Positions 10,084 to 18,610 of a stretch of 64,000 nt of DNA are shown here, in pieces. Under the pieces are notes generated by a model. It worked only from the letters and a program-made list of their open reading frames with translations, did no database searches and was not told where the DNA came from. The stretch covers positions 973,001-1,037,000 of the forward strand of contig NZ_CP040813.1 in assembly GCF_009498295.1 (NCBI RefSeq). The letters are read 5' to 3'. This stretch comes from Oceanihabitans sp. IOP_32. GTDB lineage: Bacteria > Bacteroidota > Bacteroidia > Flavobacteriales > Flavobacteriaceae. The position numbers and the translations under genes are program-made. Each line of letters starts with the position of its first letter. The first letter of the stretch is position 1.

Positions 10084-11313
10084 TTAATCGTTTCTTAATG
10101 CTACAATAGGTTTTATTTGTGATGCTTTTTTTGCTGGTAAATATCCTGCAATAGCACCCGCTGTAATTAAGGTAAGTGTTGCTCCAATTACAAGACTATT
10201 GCTTACGCTGGGGTTTTTTATAAAATAGGTTTCTAAACTAGGGCCAACGAGTTCTAAAACTCCAACTCCTAATATTAACCCCACATAACCCGCTATGGCT
10301 GTTATTAAAATAGACTCTAATAAAATGATGGCGACTATAGATCTTGGCGACGCACCTAAAGCTTTACGAATACCAATTTCTTTTGTGCGCTCTTTTACAA
10401 TAAAAATCATGATATTACTCACCCCAACCACACCGGCTATTAAGGTTCCAAAACCAATGACCAAAATGATTACAGTTAATCCACCAGTCATAGCATCAAT
10501 TTGCTTTGATCCCTCGGCCATATTACGAACTCTAATGGCACGCTGATCACTACTAGCCACAGAGAAACGGTCCTTTAACTTTCTAGTTAATAAACTGCTA
10601 AATGCCAAAGCTTGATTATAATTCATCTCTGGATTATAAGTGAGGTTTATTTGGTCTATATAATCGTTATTGCCATATAAATGCTGTGCGGTTGTTATAG
10701 GCATATACACTATGCGCTCTTCATTATCGTTGCCATCGTCTGTGAAAATTCCAACAACTTTGTATTGTATCCCGTCCAGATTTATATATTTACCTAAGGC
10801 TGTAGTTTTTAAAAACAGGTCTTCTTCTACCAAACGACCAATTATAACGACTTTAGTCCTATTTTTTAAATCGTTTTGATTGATGTATCGTCCTTCTTTT
10901 ATCTGTGTTTTTTCTAAAAACTGATGATCGGGATGAACCGCTCTTAAGCTGTAACTGTTTTGTTCGTTTCGAAAAGAGGCCTGGACGTTTCTGTACAGTC
11001 TCGCGGTTATAAATTCCACTTTATCGCCAAAGTCGTCTTTTATATACTCTAAATCTTCGTTTTTAAATTGAATTTGTCTTCCAGCTTGCAAGCCTTTATG
11101 GGCTTTAGTAGTTTGGCCAGAACGTATAAATATGGAGTTTGTAGCATCATCAGCAAAAGCCTCTTGAAATGTGTTTTGCAATCCGTTAGCTATACCAAAA
11201 AGAATGGTAAATAACAATATAGCAAAGGCCACAGTAAAGCCAGACAACAAGCTTCTGACTCTGTTTTTATTAATACTCTGAAATATTTCGCGCCAAAGGT
11301 CTATATCAAACAT
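10084..11313 (-). CDS. MacB-like ABC transporter permease (first of pair)
   Basis: A 409-residue FtsX/MacB-type permease, paralogous to its downstream neighbour. It has an N-terminal helix (FTVAFAILLFTILFGIANGL), a periplasmic domain with VVIIGRLVEEDLF, and three C-terminal helices with KERTKEIGIRKALGASPRSI. Its start overlaps the end of the ATPase gene by eight bases, suggesting translational coupling. Confidence 0.92.
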   Translation of the reverse strand: MFDIDLWREIFQSINKNRVRSLLSGFTVAFAILLFTILFGIANGLQNTFQEAFADDATNSIFIRSGQTTKAHKGLQAGRQIQFKNEDLEYIKDDFGDKVEFITARLYRNVQASFRNEQNSYSLRAVHPDHQFLEKTQIKEGRYINQNDLKNRTKVVIIGRLVEEDLFLKTTALGKYINLDGIQYKVVGIFTDDGNDNEERIVYMPITTAQHLYGNNDYIDQINLTYNPEMNYNQALAFSSLLTRKLKDRFSVASSDQRAIRVRNMAEGSKQIDAMTGGLTVIILVIGFGTLIAGVVGVSNIMIFIVKERTKEIGIRKALGASPRSIVAIILLESILITAIAGYVGLILGVGVLELVGPSLETYFIKNPSVSNSLVIGATLTLITAGAIAGYLPAKKASQIKPIVALRND

Positions 11314-12007
11314 ACTGTTCTGCCCTTACCTGTTCAACTTTTTTATCTTCCATGATGACCCCATCGCGCAATCTTACAATACGTTTACACATGTTTGCAA
11401 TATCTTCTTCATGGGTTACCATTAGTATGGTTTTACCTTCGTCGTTTAATTGTTGGATAAAGGCCATAATCTCATACGAAGTCGTGGTATCTAAAGCACC
11501 CGTAGGCTCATCGGCTAATAATAATTTAGGGTTTGCTGCCAAAGCCCTCGCAATGGCGACACGTTGTTTTTGCCCTCCAGATAACTCTTTTGGTAAATGA
11601 TGCGACCAATCTGCTAAACCCACTTTTCCTAAATGAAACATGCCTAGCTCCAAACGTTGTTTACGTTTCATACCTTGATAATACAGGGGAAGCGCCACAT
11701 TTTCGATTGCTGTTTTGTAATTGATGAGATTAAAGGATTGAAAGATAAATCCTAAAAACTTGTTTCTGTAAACGGCTGCTTTTTTCTCGGTAAGGTCTTT
11801 TATTGGCAATCCATCTAGTATGTACTCACCTTCGTCGGCCTCATCTAGCATCCCAATAATATTGAGTAATGTAGATTTTCCAGATCCTGAAGAGCCCATT
11901 ATGGCAACCATTTCGCCTTCGTCAACATTGAGGTCTATACCTTTTAATACATGCAAACTAGAATCGCCTATAGGATAGGATTTATGAAGCTGACTAATTT
12001 TTAACAT
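11306..12007 (-). CDS. ABC transporter ATP-binding protein (MacB/LolD-like)
   Basis: A 233-residue ATPase that powers the exporter. Walker A GSSGSGKST, Q-loop FIFQSFNL, signature LSGGQKQRVAIARAL, Walker B LLLADEPTGALD and the switch His in MVTHEED are all intact. It is the first gene of the five-gene exporter operon (ATPase, permease, permease, adaptor, TolC). It starts 20 bases after the small CxxC protein gene, so it may also be read from the oxidase-assembly genes upstream. Confidence 0.95.
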   Translation of the reverse strand: MLKISQLHKSYPIGDSSLHVLKGIDLNVDEGEMVAIMGSSGSGKSTLLNIIGMLDEADEGEYILDGLPIKDLTEKKAAVYRNKFLGFIFQSFNLINYKTAIENVALPLYYQGMKRKQRLELGMFHLGKVGLADWSHHLPKELSGGQKQRVAIARALAANPKLLLADEPTGALDTTTSYEIMAFIQQLNDEGKTILMVTHEEDIANMCKRIVRLRDGVIMEDKKVEQVRAEQYV

Positions 12008-12026
12008 ACGCTTTTATAAGTTTAGG

Positions 12027-12314
12027 TTAGCTGTACTGCTTTTTAATTAGACTAAGTTCGCAAAGAAATGTTACAAATTTGTAAAAAAACTTAGTTATTT
12101 TTTTAAAGTACTGTATTTTCTGTATATAAAATACCCCCATGCCCGCAACTAAAATATAAGGAATGGCCATTAAGTAAACAATACCATCGTTAATACTTTG
12201 AGCCGTGGCCTGGCCTTCTTCACTTTCTAAAACGGCGCGACACATAGCACACTGTGCACTTGTTTTAAGAACAAAGAAAAGCGAAAAAAGGATAAAAACT
12301 ATTTTGTGTTTCAT
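12027..12314 (-). CDS. Small exported protein with CAMC motif near oxidase-assembly genes
   Basis: A 95-residue protein that I cannot name. A signal sequence (IVFILFSLFFVLKTSAQ) is followed at once by CAMCRAVLESEEGQATAQSINDG, then one membrane helix (YLMAIPYILVAGMGVFYIQ) and a basic tail. The ATG at 12314 was preferred over one five codons upstream because it starts a cleaner signal peptide. A CxxC next to the membrane, together with the Sco and DUF420 neighbours, suggests a metal or redox role in oxidase maturation; this is inference. Confidence 0.75.
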   Translation of the reverse strand: MKHKIVFILFSLFFVLKTSAQCAMCRAVLESEEGQATAQSINDGIVYLMAIPYILVAGMGVFYIQKIQYFKKITKFFYKFVTFLCELSLIKKQYS

Positions 12315-12571
12315 GACTTTAAGTTTCAATTAACACCTTTTGCTAATTACAACAAAGTTAGTTAAAAGAATGCTTTTAGGCTAGAAGATTGTTCCAAAAT
12401 TGACTGTAAAGATAGTACGAAGGTCTTGCCTTAGCTTTATTATTAAAACAATCAAAACCCATGTTTTTTTTTAATTAGCCAGAAACAAATTGTTTTTAAG
12501 CTGTTCGCTTTAATCTAGATATTTACCTAAGCGTAATGCTTGATTGTAGGATTAATTGCAAGACCCCAAGG

Positions 12572-13108
12572 CTATGTATAGTAAGGCGAAATCATAATAT
12601 AAACAACAACTCCCGATACGGCCACATAAAGCCATAGCGGAAAGGTGATTTTTGCTATTTTTTTATGTTTCTCAAAATTATTGGTAATAGCTCTTACATA
12701 AGTAATTAATACAAATGGAATTACCGCAACCGACAATATAATATGCGTTAACAATATAAAATAATAGATGTATTTTATTGTACCCTCGCCTCCAAATTTT
12801 GTAGAATCGCTAGTCATGTGATAAGCCACATACATAAGTAAAAAAAGCACTGAACACGCGATGGCGATTTTCATCAAATTCTCGTGTAGCTTAATGTTTT
12901 TGTTTTTAATCGCAATAACACCCATCACTAAAATAATAGCTGTTATCGCATTAATGGTAGCGTAAATGGGTGGTAAAAAACTTAAAGGTTCTACATTCGG
13001 GATTTTAACGCTAAACAAAGCCGCGACCACAATAGGTATAATAATAGATAGTACAACTATAATTTTATTGTATTTGGTGGCGTCTAAAATAGGTTTCTCA
13101 TTATTCAT
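12572..13108 (-). CDS. DUF420 membrane protein (cytochrome oxidase assembly, CtaM-like)
   Basis: A 178-residue protein with five hydrophobic segments. Conserved His residues sit in LHENLMKIA, AYHMTSD and TPIYATINAI-type contexts typical of DUF420. DUF420 members such as Bacillus CtaM are needed for some heme-copper oxidases. It follows the Sco gene on the same strand after 75 bases, which supports that role. Nothing unusual is seen. Confidence 0.88.
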   Translation of the reverse strand: MNNEKPILDATKYNKIIVVLSIIIPIVVAALFSVKIPNVEPLSFLPPIYATINAITAIILVMGVIAIKNKNIKLHENLMKIAIACSVLFLLMYVAYHMTSDSTKFGGEGTIKYIYYFILLTHIILSVAVIPFVLITYVRAITNNFEKHKKIAKITFPLWLYVAVSGVVVYIMISPYYT

Positions 13109-13183
13109 TGGGCTTTAAAATTTAAAATGGGGCTTATGCCATTGTTTAAAAAAATCGTCTGGTGTAGCAGTTTTTTAGGGATA

Positions 13184-13930
13184 TTACTCGCTTAATAATT
13201 TTTTAATATCGGCCTTTAGTGCACTTATTTGTTCTTCTGCGCCATCTTCATCGAATTTCTCTTCTATAGAGGCGATACCGCGGTAATAAATTATAGGGTT
13301 TCCAAACTTGTCGATTCTAGAGCGGATAAAACCATTTTTGTCAATTAAAGCAAAATTACCTGAATGCTCGAAACCTCCCGCTGCCTCTTCATTTTCGCCA
13401 GTGTATAAATTAAAGCCTTCATTTGCTAATTTGTAAATAGTCTCTTGGTCGCCAGTTAAAAAGTGCCAGTTAGGGTTTGTTACACCGTATTGGTCTGCAT
13501 AATCCTTAAGAACTTCTGGCGTATCGTACTTGGGGTTTATAGTGAATGATGCCAAGCCAAAATCTTCAAAACCTTCAAAGGTATTTTGGATATGAACCAG
13601 ATTGGCATTCATTCGCGGACAAATGGTTGGACAGGTTGAAAAGAAAAATTCTATCACATAAACCATACCCTCGTAATCTTTATTAGTTATGGTTTTTCCG
13701 TGTTGATTTGTAAATGAAAACTCGGGCACTTTTTTTGCCTCACCATTAATTTCTATAAAAACTAAATTGGAAGTTGATGTTTTATTACCAACCGCAAAAT
13801 CGCTTCTACTTTCTTGGCGTATCACATCGTTATTAGTAATTCTATCTATTATTTTGGGTACAAAAATAATCCCAAATACAAGGATAATAAATGCTATCCC
13901 AATGTATGAATAATTTGTTTTTTTGCTCAT
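13184..13930 (-). CDS. SCO1/SenC-family copper chaperone
   Basis: A 248-residue protein anchored by an N-terminal helix (YIGIAFIILVFGIIFVP), with a periplasmic thioredoxin fold. The copper-binding CPTIC (in FFFSTCPTICPRMN) and the distal His (in GGFEHSGNFALID) are present. It probably delivers copper to, or reduces, the CuA site of cytochrome c oxidase. It sits between a Sco-like gene without these cysteines and the DUF420 gene. Confidence 0.93.
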   Translation of the reverse strand: MSKKTNYSYIGIAFIILVFGIIFVPKIIDRITNNDVIRQESRSDFAVGNKTSTSNLVFIEINGEAKKVPEFSFTNQHGKTITNKDYEGMVYVIEFFFSTCPTICPRMNANLVHIQNTFEGFEDFGLASFTINPKYDTPEVLKDYADQYGVTNPNWHFLTGDQETIYKLANEGFNLYTGENEEAAGGFEHSGNFALIDKNGFIRSRIDKFGNPIIYYRGIASIEEKFDEDGAEEQISALKADIKKLLSE

Positions 13931-14004
13931 ATCTTTTTTTTAAACAGTTGTTAGTCGTTTGTGAGTTATTGGCTTTAATTGACCTAAACACTTGTACTTT
14001 AACG

Positions 14005-14718
14005 TTAATTTACTGCGTTTAAATCGCTTGCTCTTCTGGCCTCCGAATCGAATTCGCCTTTACGCCTTTGGCGATATTCTGTAAATAAAATCCTTAAATC
14101 GTCACTCATTTTATTTTTAATTTCAGCAACTTCAATACCATCGTAGGCGTACAATCCGTAAACCGGCTTATCCTTTTCAATCTCTTTATCGGTTCTATCG
14201 TCTAATCTGCCGCGTTGGCTTAAATCCTTATCGATAATAAACACGTGGTTCGAGGACAAATCATCGTTAAGATCGGTTTTAGAAGCTAAACTAAAAAACA
14301 AACGCTGAATTTTATTAGGCTCGGCAAAAACAAAGTGCCAAAAACGTAAATCTTCGTAAGATGCTATTTCTCTTTTTAATTCTTTAACCGCGTCCTCGGT
14401 ACCAATTGGGGCTACTATAACCACTTGAAACCGCTTAAACCCTTTAAATTTATCGTAAACCAATTCTTTTAAATTAGAGGTTGAGATAAGATTATCTAAG
14501 GGGGCATTACCAACAAAACCGAGCACGGTTATATGGTTTTTTAAAACGATAGTTTCGCCAGAATCTGAAGAAAACCCATCTAAATCCATCACAGTTTCGT
14601 TCACCACATCTAAAGGCTCGTAATGGTGTGTTGCAGGATACAAAAACAATAAAAATGTTACGGGAAGGAAGAATAAAACTCCTAAAACAATATAACGGGT
14701 AATCTTCTTAAAATTCAT
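14005..14718 (-). CDS. Membrane-anchored thioredoxin-fold-like protein without cysteines
   Basis: A 237-residue protein with an N-terminal membrane helix (YIVLGVLFFLPVTFLLFLY) and a periplasmic part that follows a thioredoxin or Sco-like pattern (a strand ITVLGFVGN, a helix, then FQVVIVAPIGTEDAVKEL and HVFIIDKDLSQRGRLDD). The Sco metal-binding CxxxC is absent. The ATG at 14718 is preferred because an upstream in-frame ATG lies in the A/T-rich spacer. Position before the true Sco gene suggests a partner in oxidase assembly. It is probably a degenerate paralog, but this is inferred from position and fold only. Confidence 0.8.
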   Translation of the reverse strand: MNFKKITRYIVLGVLFFLPVTFLLFLYPATHHYEPLDVVNETVMDLDGFSSDSGETIVLKNHITVLGFVGNAPLDNLISTSNLKELVYDKFKGFKRFQVVIVAPIGTEDAVKELKREIASYEDLRFWHFVFAEPNKIQRLFFSLASKTDLNDDLSSNHVFIIDKDLSQRGRLDDRTDKEIEKDKPVYGLYAYDGIEVAEIKNKMSDDLRILFTEYRQRRKGEFDSEARRASDLNAVN

Positions 14719-14750
14719 AACAATTTTAATTTTTTTTGTGAAAAAATCTA

Positions 14751-14912
14751 ATACCAATTTAGTTTTGAAATGTCGTATTATTAATTTGAATTATTTTTTG
14801 TCCAGATGAGATATAAAATCAAAGCATAGCCTGAGTTATGGTTTTATTTTATACCGAAATATGGGCGAAAAAGAAACGAATTATATGCGGCATGACATGG
14901 CTAATTTGGTAT
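14751..14912 (+). repeat. Dispersed inverted-repeat element, copy 2
   Basis: Left end ATACCAATTTAGTTTTGAAA and right end CTAATTTGGTAT mirror each other. The core has CAAAGCATAGCC, AGTTATGGTTTTATTTTATA and ATATGGGCGAAAAAG, shared with copies 1 and 4, but lacks the CGCAGATTCACGAAC block, so it is about 50 bases shorter than copy 1. It lies between a terminator and the start of the Sco-like gene, so it could supply or separate promoter signals. Confidence 0.75.
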
Positions 14913-14936
14913 AACCTACAAAGGTGTTTACAAAAA

Positions 14937-14966
14937 TAAAAAAAGACGGTTTAAAAACCGCCGTTA
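14937..14966 (-). terminator. Intrinsic terminator of the cytochrome oxidase operon
   Basis: Read on the minus strand, a GC-rich stem (GGCGGTTT / AAACCGTC, one G-U pair) is followed by a run of seven T and then more T-rich sequence. It lies 50 bases after the stop of the subunit IV gene. Confidence 0.75.
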
Positions 14967-15016
14967 TCTTCTTAATTAACACTTTAATTATCCCAGTGTA
15001 AATTTAAATATACTGG

Positions 15017-15400
15017 TTAAAAATCACTTTTGATAAACCCATCTTGCAGTACATTAAAAATATACCCACCATCTTGAAGAATAATAAAAATTATATACAA
15101 AATTAAAAAGGTTGTACCAAAAACAACAACTCGTCTCAAGCCTCTTGCTTCATCCCGCATGTGCATAAAATCCCATGTGATATAGTAGGCTTTCACAATA
15201 GTTAAAATAATAAATATCCAGTTTAAAAGGCTCATCCCCATAAAACTAGTCATTAATACAGTGGGCTTAAATATCCCTAGAATTACTTCTACGGCTGTTA
15301 CTAAAGACAACAGAATTAATACGCCCCATATTTTCTGTTTATTAGATTTAAATTTTATTAAACCTCTAAATATTTCCAATTTATGTGCTTCTTCAGCCAT
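15017..15400 (-). CDS. Cytochrome c oxidase subunit IV (caa3-type)
   Basis: A 127-residue protein with three membrane helices, matching the small bacterial subunit IV family. The sequence WDFMHMRDEARGLRR between helices two and three is typical. It lies 23 bases after the larger subunit III gene and closes the oxidase operon before a terminator. Subunits I and II are not in this window. Confidence 0.88.
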   Translation of the reverse strand: MAEEAHKLEIFRGLIKFKSNKQKIWGVLILLSLVTAVEVILGIFKPTVLMTSFMGMSLLNWIFIILTIVKAYYITWDFMHMRDEARGLRRVVVFGTTFLILYIIFIILQDGGYIFNVLQDGFIKSDF

Positions 15401-15423
15401 ATCTAAAACTAATTATCTAAAAA

Positions 15424-16401
15424 TTATACCAAGTAGAAAAATGTAAATACAAACACCCATACCAAATCTACAAAGTGCCAATACAAACCAACTTTTTCAA
15501 CCATCTCATAACTATTTCTACGCTCGTAGGTTCCAATGACCACGTTAAAAAATATTATGATATTTAAAATCACACCCGCCGTTACGTGAAACCCATGAAA
15601 ACCCGTAATAAAGAAGAAGTAATTTGCAAATACTGTAGGTCCGTATTCGTTTTGAATGAGATTTGCGCCTTCCACCACATTTTTGCCTTTGGTTTTTAAT
15701 TCTGTTAAAGAGGCACTTCTCGACAATACGGTTTTGTGACCGTTTTCATCCTTATAGGTTGTTTTTACCAGTAGATTTGGATTGGCTTCAAAACCACTAA
15801 TCACTTCACCAAGAGTAAAACTTGGCAATGGTTTCTCATCCTTAAACCAAACCCCTATATTACTTTCATGCCGGGTACGACTGCTAGGTTCTGCTATAGC
15901 AAAATCTTTTAGAGCCACACGTTCACCATCGGTATTTACAAACTGTATAATATTTCCACCATGGGTTCCAACAGCGCCATACTCCCCTTTTATAAAAGTT
16001 GTCCATTCGTAGGCTTGAGCACTTAAAAAAATAAAACCACCCAGAATAGTTAAAAACATATACAAGGTCGTTTTGGCCTTATCCATTCTATGTCCAGCGT
16101 CTACAGCTAAAACCATAGTTACAGAAGACATAATTAATATAAAGGTCATAATGGCCACAAAAATCATGGGGTAATTACCATGAATAAAAGGAACATGTGT
16201 AAAGACATCATCTGCAATAGGCCAAATTTCAGCATACTTAAATCTTGAAAATCCGTAGGCTGCTAAAAACCCAGAGAACGTTAAGGCGTCTGAGGCAATA
16301 AAAAACCACATCATTAGTTTACCATAACTAGCTTTTAGAGGTTTATTACCCCCTCCCCAAGTTTTTTCTTCTGCTCCAGTATTGGCAACGGCATTACTCA
16401 T
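15424..16401 (-). CDS. Cytochrome c oxidase subunit III with long periplasmic insertion
   Basis: A 325-residue heme-copper oxidase subunit III. It has helices at about 30-50, 75-100, 112-132, 258-285 and 305-325, with subunit III signatures ITGFHGFHVTAGV and YWHFVDLVWVFVFTFFYLV. Between the third and fourth of these, about residues 138-252 form a hydrophilic domain absent from ordinary subunit III. A second, standard-length subunit III gene lies just upstream. Together they form part of the aa3/caa3 oxidase that reduces oxygen. Confidence 0.92.
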   Translation of the reverse strand: MSNAVANTGAEEKTWGGGNKPLKASYGKLMMWFFIASDALTFSGFLAAYGFSRFKYAEIWPIADDVFTHVPFIHGNYPMIFVAIMTFILIMSSVTMVLAVDAGHRMDKAKTTLYMFLTILGGFIFLSAQAYEWTTFIKGEYGAVGTHGGNIIQFVNTDGERVALKDFAIAEPSSRTRHESNIGVWFKDEKPLPSFTLGEVISGFEANPNLLVKTTYKDENGHKTVLSRSASLTELKTKGKNVVEGANLIQNEYGPTVFANYFFFITGFHGFHVTAGVILNIIIFFNVVIGTYERRNSYEMVEKVGLYWHFVDLVWVFVFTFFYLV

Positions 16402-16533
16402 ATATTAGTTATTTTTAGTTTAACAAAAATAATCATTTTATTTATTTTTTTAATTAAACGCATTTAAAAACCCGAATTAGCAGACAAAAATTTAACGAAA
16501 AGCCAAACAAACAGGTGTTTTTGCAATTAACAG

Positions 16534-17115
16534 TTATTTAACAAAATACAAAAACAAAAATAGATATACCCAGAGTATATCTATAAAATGCCAGAAAGTT
16601 GCTGCTAATTCGAAGCCTAACATTTTATCTGGACTATACTTTTGTTTAAATTGATTATAAATAACAACCAATAAACAAATCAAACCAACCGCAACGTGCA
16701 AAATATGTACTACAGCTATTAAATAGATGTAAGACATGGTAATATTACTTGTTGGCCCTGTAAAATTATAGCCCAAATCTATAATTTGTTGAAACCCTTT
16801 AAATTGAAAAACAATAAAAGCAACACCCAGTGCCAATGTTGCCAGCAACCACGTTGTGGTGGCTCTTGTGTTTCCAGCCTTTAAAGCTTTTTTGGCTAAA
16901 ATAAATGCACCACTACTAACTACAATAATAACTGTACTTATTATAAAGGCATTGGGCAATTTAAAATCGCTAATCCAATCTGGTCTGGAGCTACTCACCA
17001 CAAAAGCACTTGTCCAGCCTGCAAACGACATAATAAGCGATACGATACCAAACCAAAGCATCATCTTTTTTGCTCTGTTATTTTTCTCCTCTAAAGTCCC
17101 TTGTGTTAAATCCAT
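16534..17115 (-). CDS. Cytochrome c oxidase subunit III (short form)
   Basis: A 193-residue membrane protein with five predicted helices. It carries the terminal signature FWHFIDILWVYLFLFLYFVK and the HILHVAVGLICL helix of the subunit III family. It starts two bases after the cyoE stop and precedes the larger subunit III gene. Two adjacent subunit III genes of different size are, to my knowledge, common in Flavobacteriaceae. Confidence 0.92.
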   Translation of the reverse strand: MDLTQGTLEEKNNRAKKMMLWFGIVSLIMSFAGWTSAFVVSSSRPDWISDFKLPNAFIISTVIIVVSSGAFILAKKALKAGNTRATTTWLLATLALGVAFIVFQFKGFQQIIDLGYNFTGPTSNITMSYIYLIAVVHILHVAVGLICLLVVIYNQFKQKYSPDKMLGFELAATFWHFIDILWVYLFLFLYFVK

Positions 17116-17117
17116 GA

Positions 17118-18011
17118 TTATCTAATAAATTTGTCAATTACATATACTATTTGCACCAATGTTATATAAGTTACACTAACTAGCATAAGTTGTTTCGCTG
17201 CTTTCTCGGTCATTAATTTAAACAAACGAATAGCGTAATACAACATCCATAAGCCTAAAACAAATACAATAATAGCCGATATAATAGATAATTGCAACGC
17301 TCCTGTAAATCCAAATACTGGAATTACAGAAATAATGAGTGTCCAAATCGTGTACATCACAACTTGTACCGCGGTGCCTTTATCCTGCTTTCCCGTAGGC
17401 AGCATAAAAAAGCCTCCTTTTTTATAATCTTCAAACAAAAACCAACCTATAGCCCAAAAATGAGGAAATTGCCAAAAAAACTGTAAGGCAAACAAAGTTC
17501 CGGGTTCTATCCCAAAATTATCTGTAGCCGCCACCCAACCCAACATAAATGGAATGGCACCAGGAATAGCACCAACAAATACGGCTAACGGTGTTTTCGT
17601 TTTTAAAGGCGTATAAACACAAGTGTATAAAAATATGGATATCGCACCAAACATGGCCGTTTTCTTGTTGATACTGTACAAAATAATAACCCCGAGTAAA
17701 GTAAAAACTGATGCAATTATAAAGGCAGTGTTCACCGACATTCGACCTGTAGGAATGGGTCTATTTTTAGTCCGGCTCATTAAAACATCTAAATCTTTTT
17801 CAATAATTTGATTAAAAGCGTTTGACGCCCCAACCATAAAAAAGCCGCCAAAAGCTAACAAAACAAGTGTTTTAAGATCTAAAGTTTCCGCTCCTAATAA
17901 ATACCCAGCAAGCGATGAAAACACCACGCTTAATGCCAACCGAATTTTAGTGATTTCTTTAAAATCTGAAATTGCTGTAGGCATTGTTAAAGAAGATTTT
18001 GAGTAACTCAA
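17118..18011 (-). CDS. cyoE: Protoheme IX farnesyltransferase (heme O synthase)
   Basis: A 297-residue UbiA-family membrane enzyme that transfers a farnesyl group to heme b to make heme O, a step towards heme A for the oxidase encoded downstream. The prenyl-diphosphate/Mg site is seen as NAFNQIIEKDLDVLMSRTKNR at about residues 63-83. A second Asp-rich segment is DYKKGG. Eight to nine hydrophobic segments fit the family. It is the first gene of the oxidase operon. Confidence 0.94.
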   Translation of the reverse strand: MSYSKSSLTMPTAISDFKEITKIRLALSVVFSSLAGYLLGAETLDLKTLVLLAFGGFFMVGASNAFNQIIEKDLDVLMSRTKNRPIPTGRMSVNTAFIIASVFTLLGVIILYSINKKTAMFGAISIFLYTCVYTPLKTKTPLAVFVGAIPGAIPFMLGWVAATDNFGIEPGTLFALQFFWQFPHFWAIGWFLFEDYKKGGFFMLPTGKQDKGTAVQVVMYTIWTLIISVIPVFGFTGALQLSIISAIIVFVLGLWMLYYAIRLFKLMTEKAAKQLMLVSVTYITLVQIVYVIDKFIR

Positions 18012-18045
18012 TGATTGTTTTCTTGGGCGTTATTTAAAAGCTATA

Positions 18046-18076
18046 CAAATATACTTTAATAAAGCATTTCAAGCAA
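18046..18076 (-). promoter_or_regulatory. Bacteroidetes-type promoter of the cyoE-oxidase operon
   Basis: On the minus strand TTG (18076-18074) is followed after 20 bases by TATATTTG (18053-18046), matching the TTG-N19/21-TAnnTTTG consensus. The start codon lies 35 bases downstream. Confidence 0.55.
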
Positions 18077-18172
18077 TGCTTTTTAGTTCTAAAATTTTTT
18101 CGAAAACTAAAAACAAGAATTGTAGCTCATCATTTTCGAAAACTTTAAGGGTTTTACAAAAGGAATCATTAA

Positions 18173-18384
18173 TGTCCGACAAAAGACATAAGACCGCTTC
18201 GCTAATAGACATAAGAACCAAGACTTGATTCTAACTAACTGATAAACAGAAGTACTTTAAATTAACAAAATAGTTCCTTTAAATCTTAATAATTATTTCA
18301 AATAAGCAAGGTGACATTTTAAAAAACGTGCAAAGTTCTTAATTTTAAAAGGATTGACAGCATTTTAATATTTTTAATCGGACA
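18173..18384. repeat. Possible 212-bp element with TGTCCGA inverted ends
   Basis: The segment starts TGTCCGACAAAAGA and ends with the complement of TGTCCGATTAAAAA (11 of 14 positions agree). Inside the left end the 10-mer AGACATAAGA occurs twice (18184-18193 and 18207-18216). There is no open reading frame of note and no target duplication is visible. It may be a small non-coding mobile element or an IS remnant. It fills the middle of the 599-base gap between cyoE and the regulator gene. Confidence 0.35.
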
Positions 18385-18539
18385 CTAGTGAAAAGGAGTC
18401 AAAAAAAAATCTGACAACGGCATGCATCCCGCATCTATATACCAAAACATTTATAAGGTAACAACATGTTAAAACAAAGCTTACAGGGGTTATATCATCA
18501 TAAAAAAACCACCTTTAACAAATGCTTAACACGTTATGG

Positions 18540-18555
18540 TTCGGTACGTACCGAA
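18540..18555. promoter_or_regulatory. Perfect 16-bp palindrome: operator at the RND pump promoter
   Basis: TTCGGTACGTACCGAA is a perfect palindrome. It ends seven bases before a TATATTTG -7 box (18563-18570), so it covers the -33 region, and it lies 56 bases before the start of the GbsR/MarR-type regulator gene. This is the placement expected of an operator for that regulator (autorepression of the pump operon). Confidence 0.65.
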
Positions 18556-18562
18556 GTGATCG

Positions 18563-18570
18563 TATATTTG
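18563..18570 (+). promoter_or_regulatory. -7 box of the regulator-pump operon
   Basis: TATATTTG fits TAnnTTTG. The expected -33 position falls inside the 16-bp palindrome, where only TTC rather than TTG is found. The first codon is 41 bases downstream. Confidence 0.5.
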
Positions 18571-18610
18571 CATATTCAACTTCATAATAATACTTACAAT
18601 ACATAAAAAA

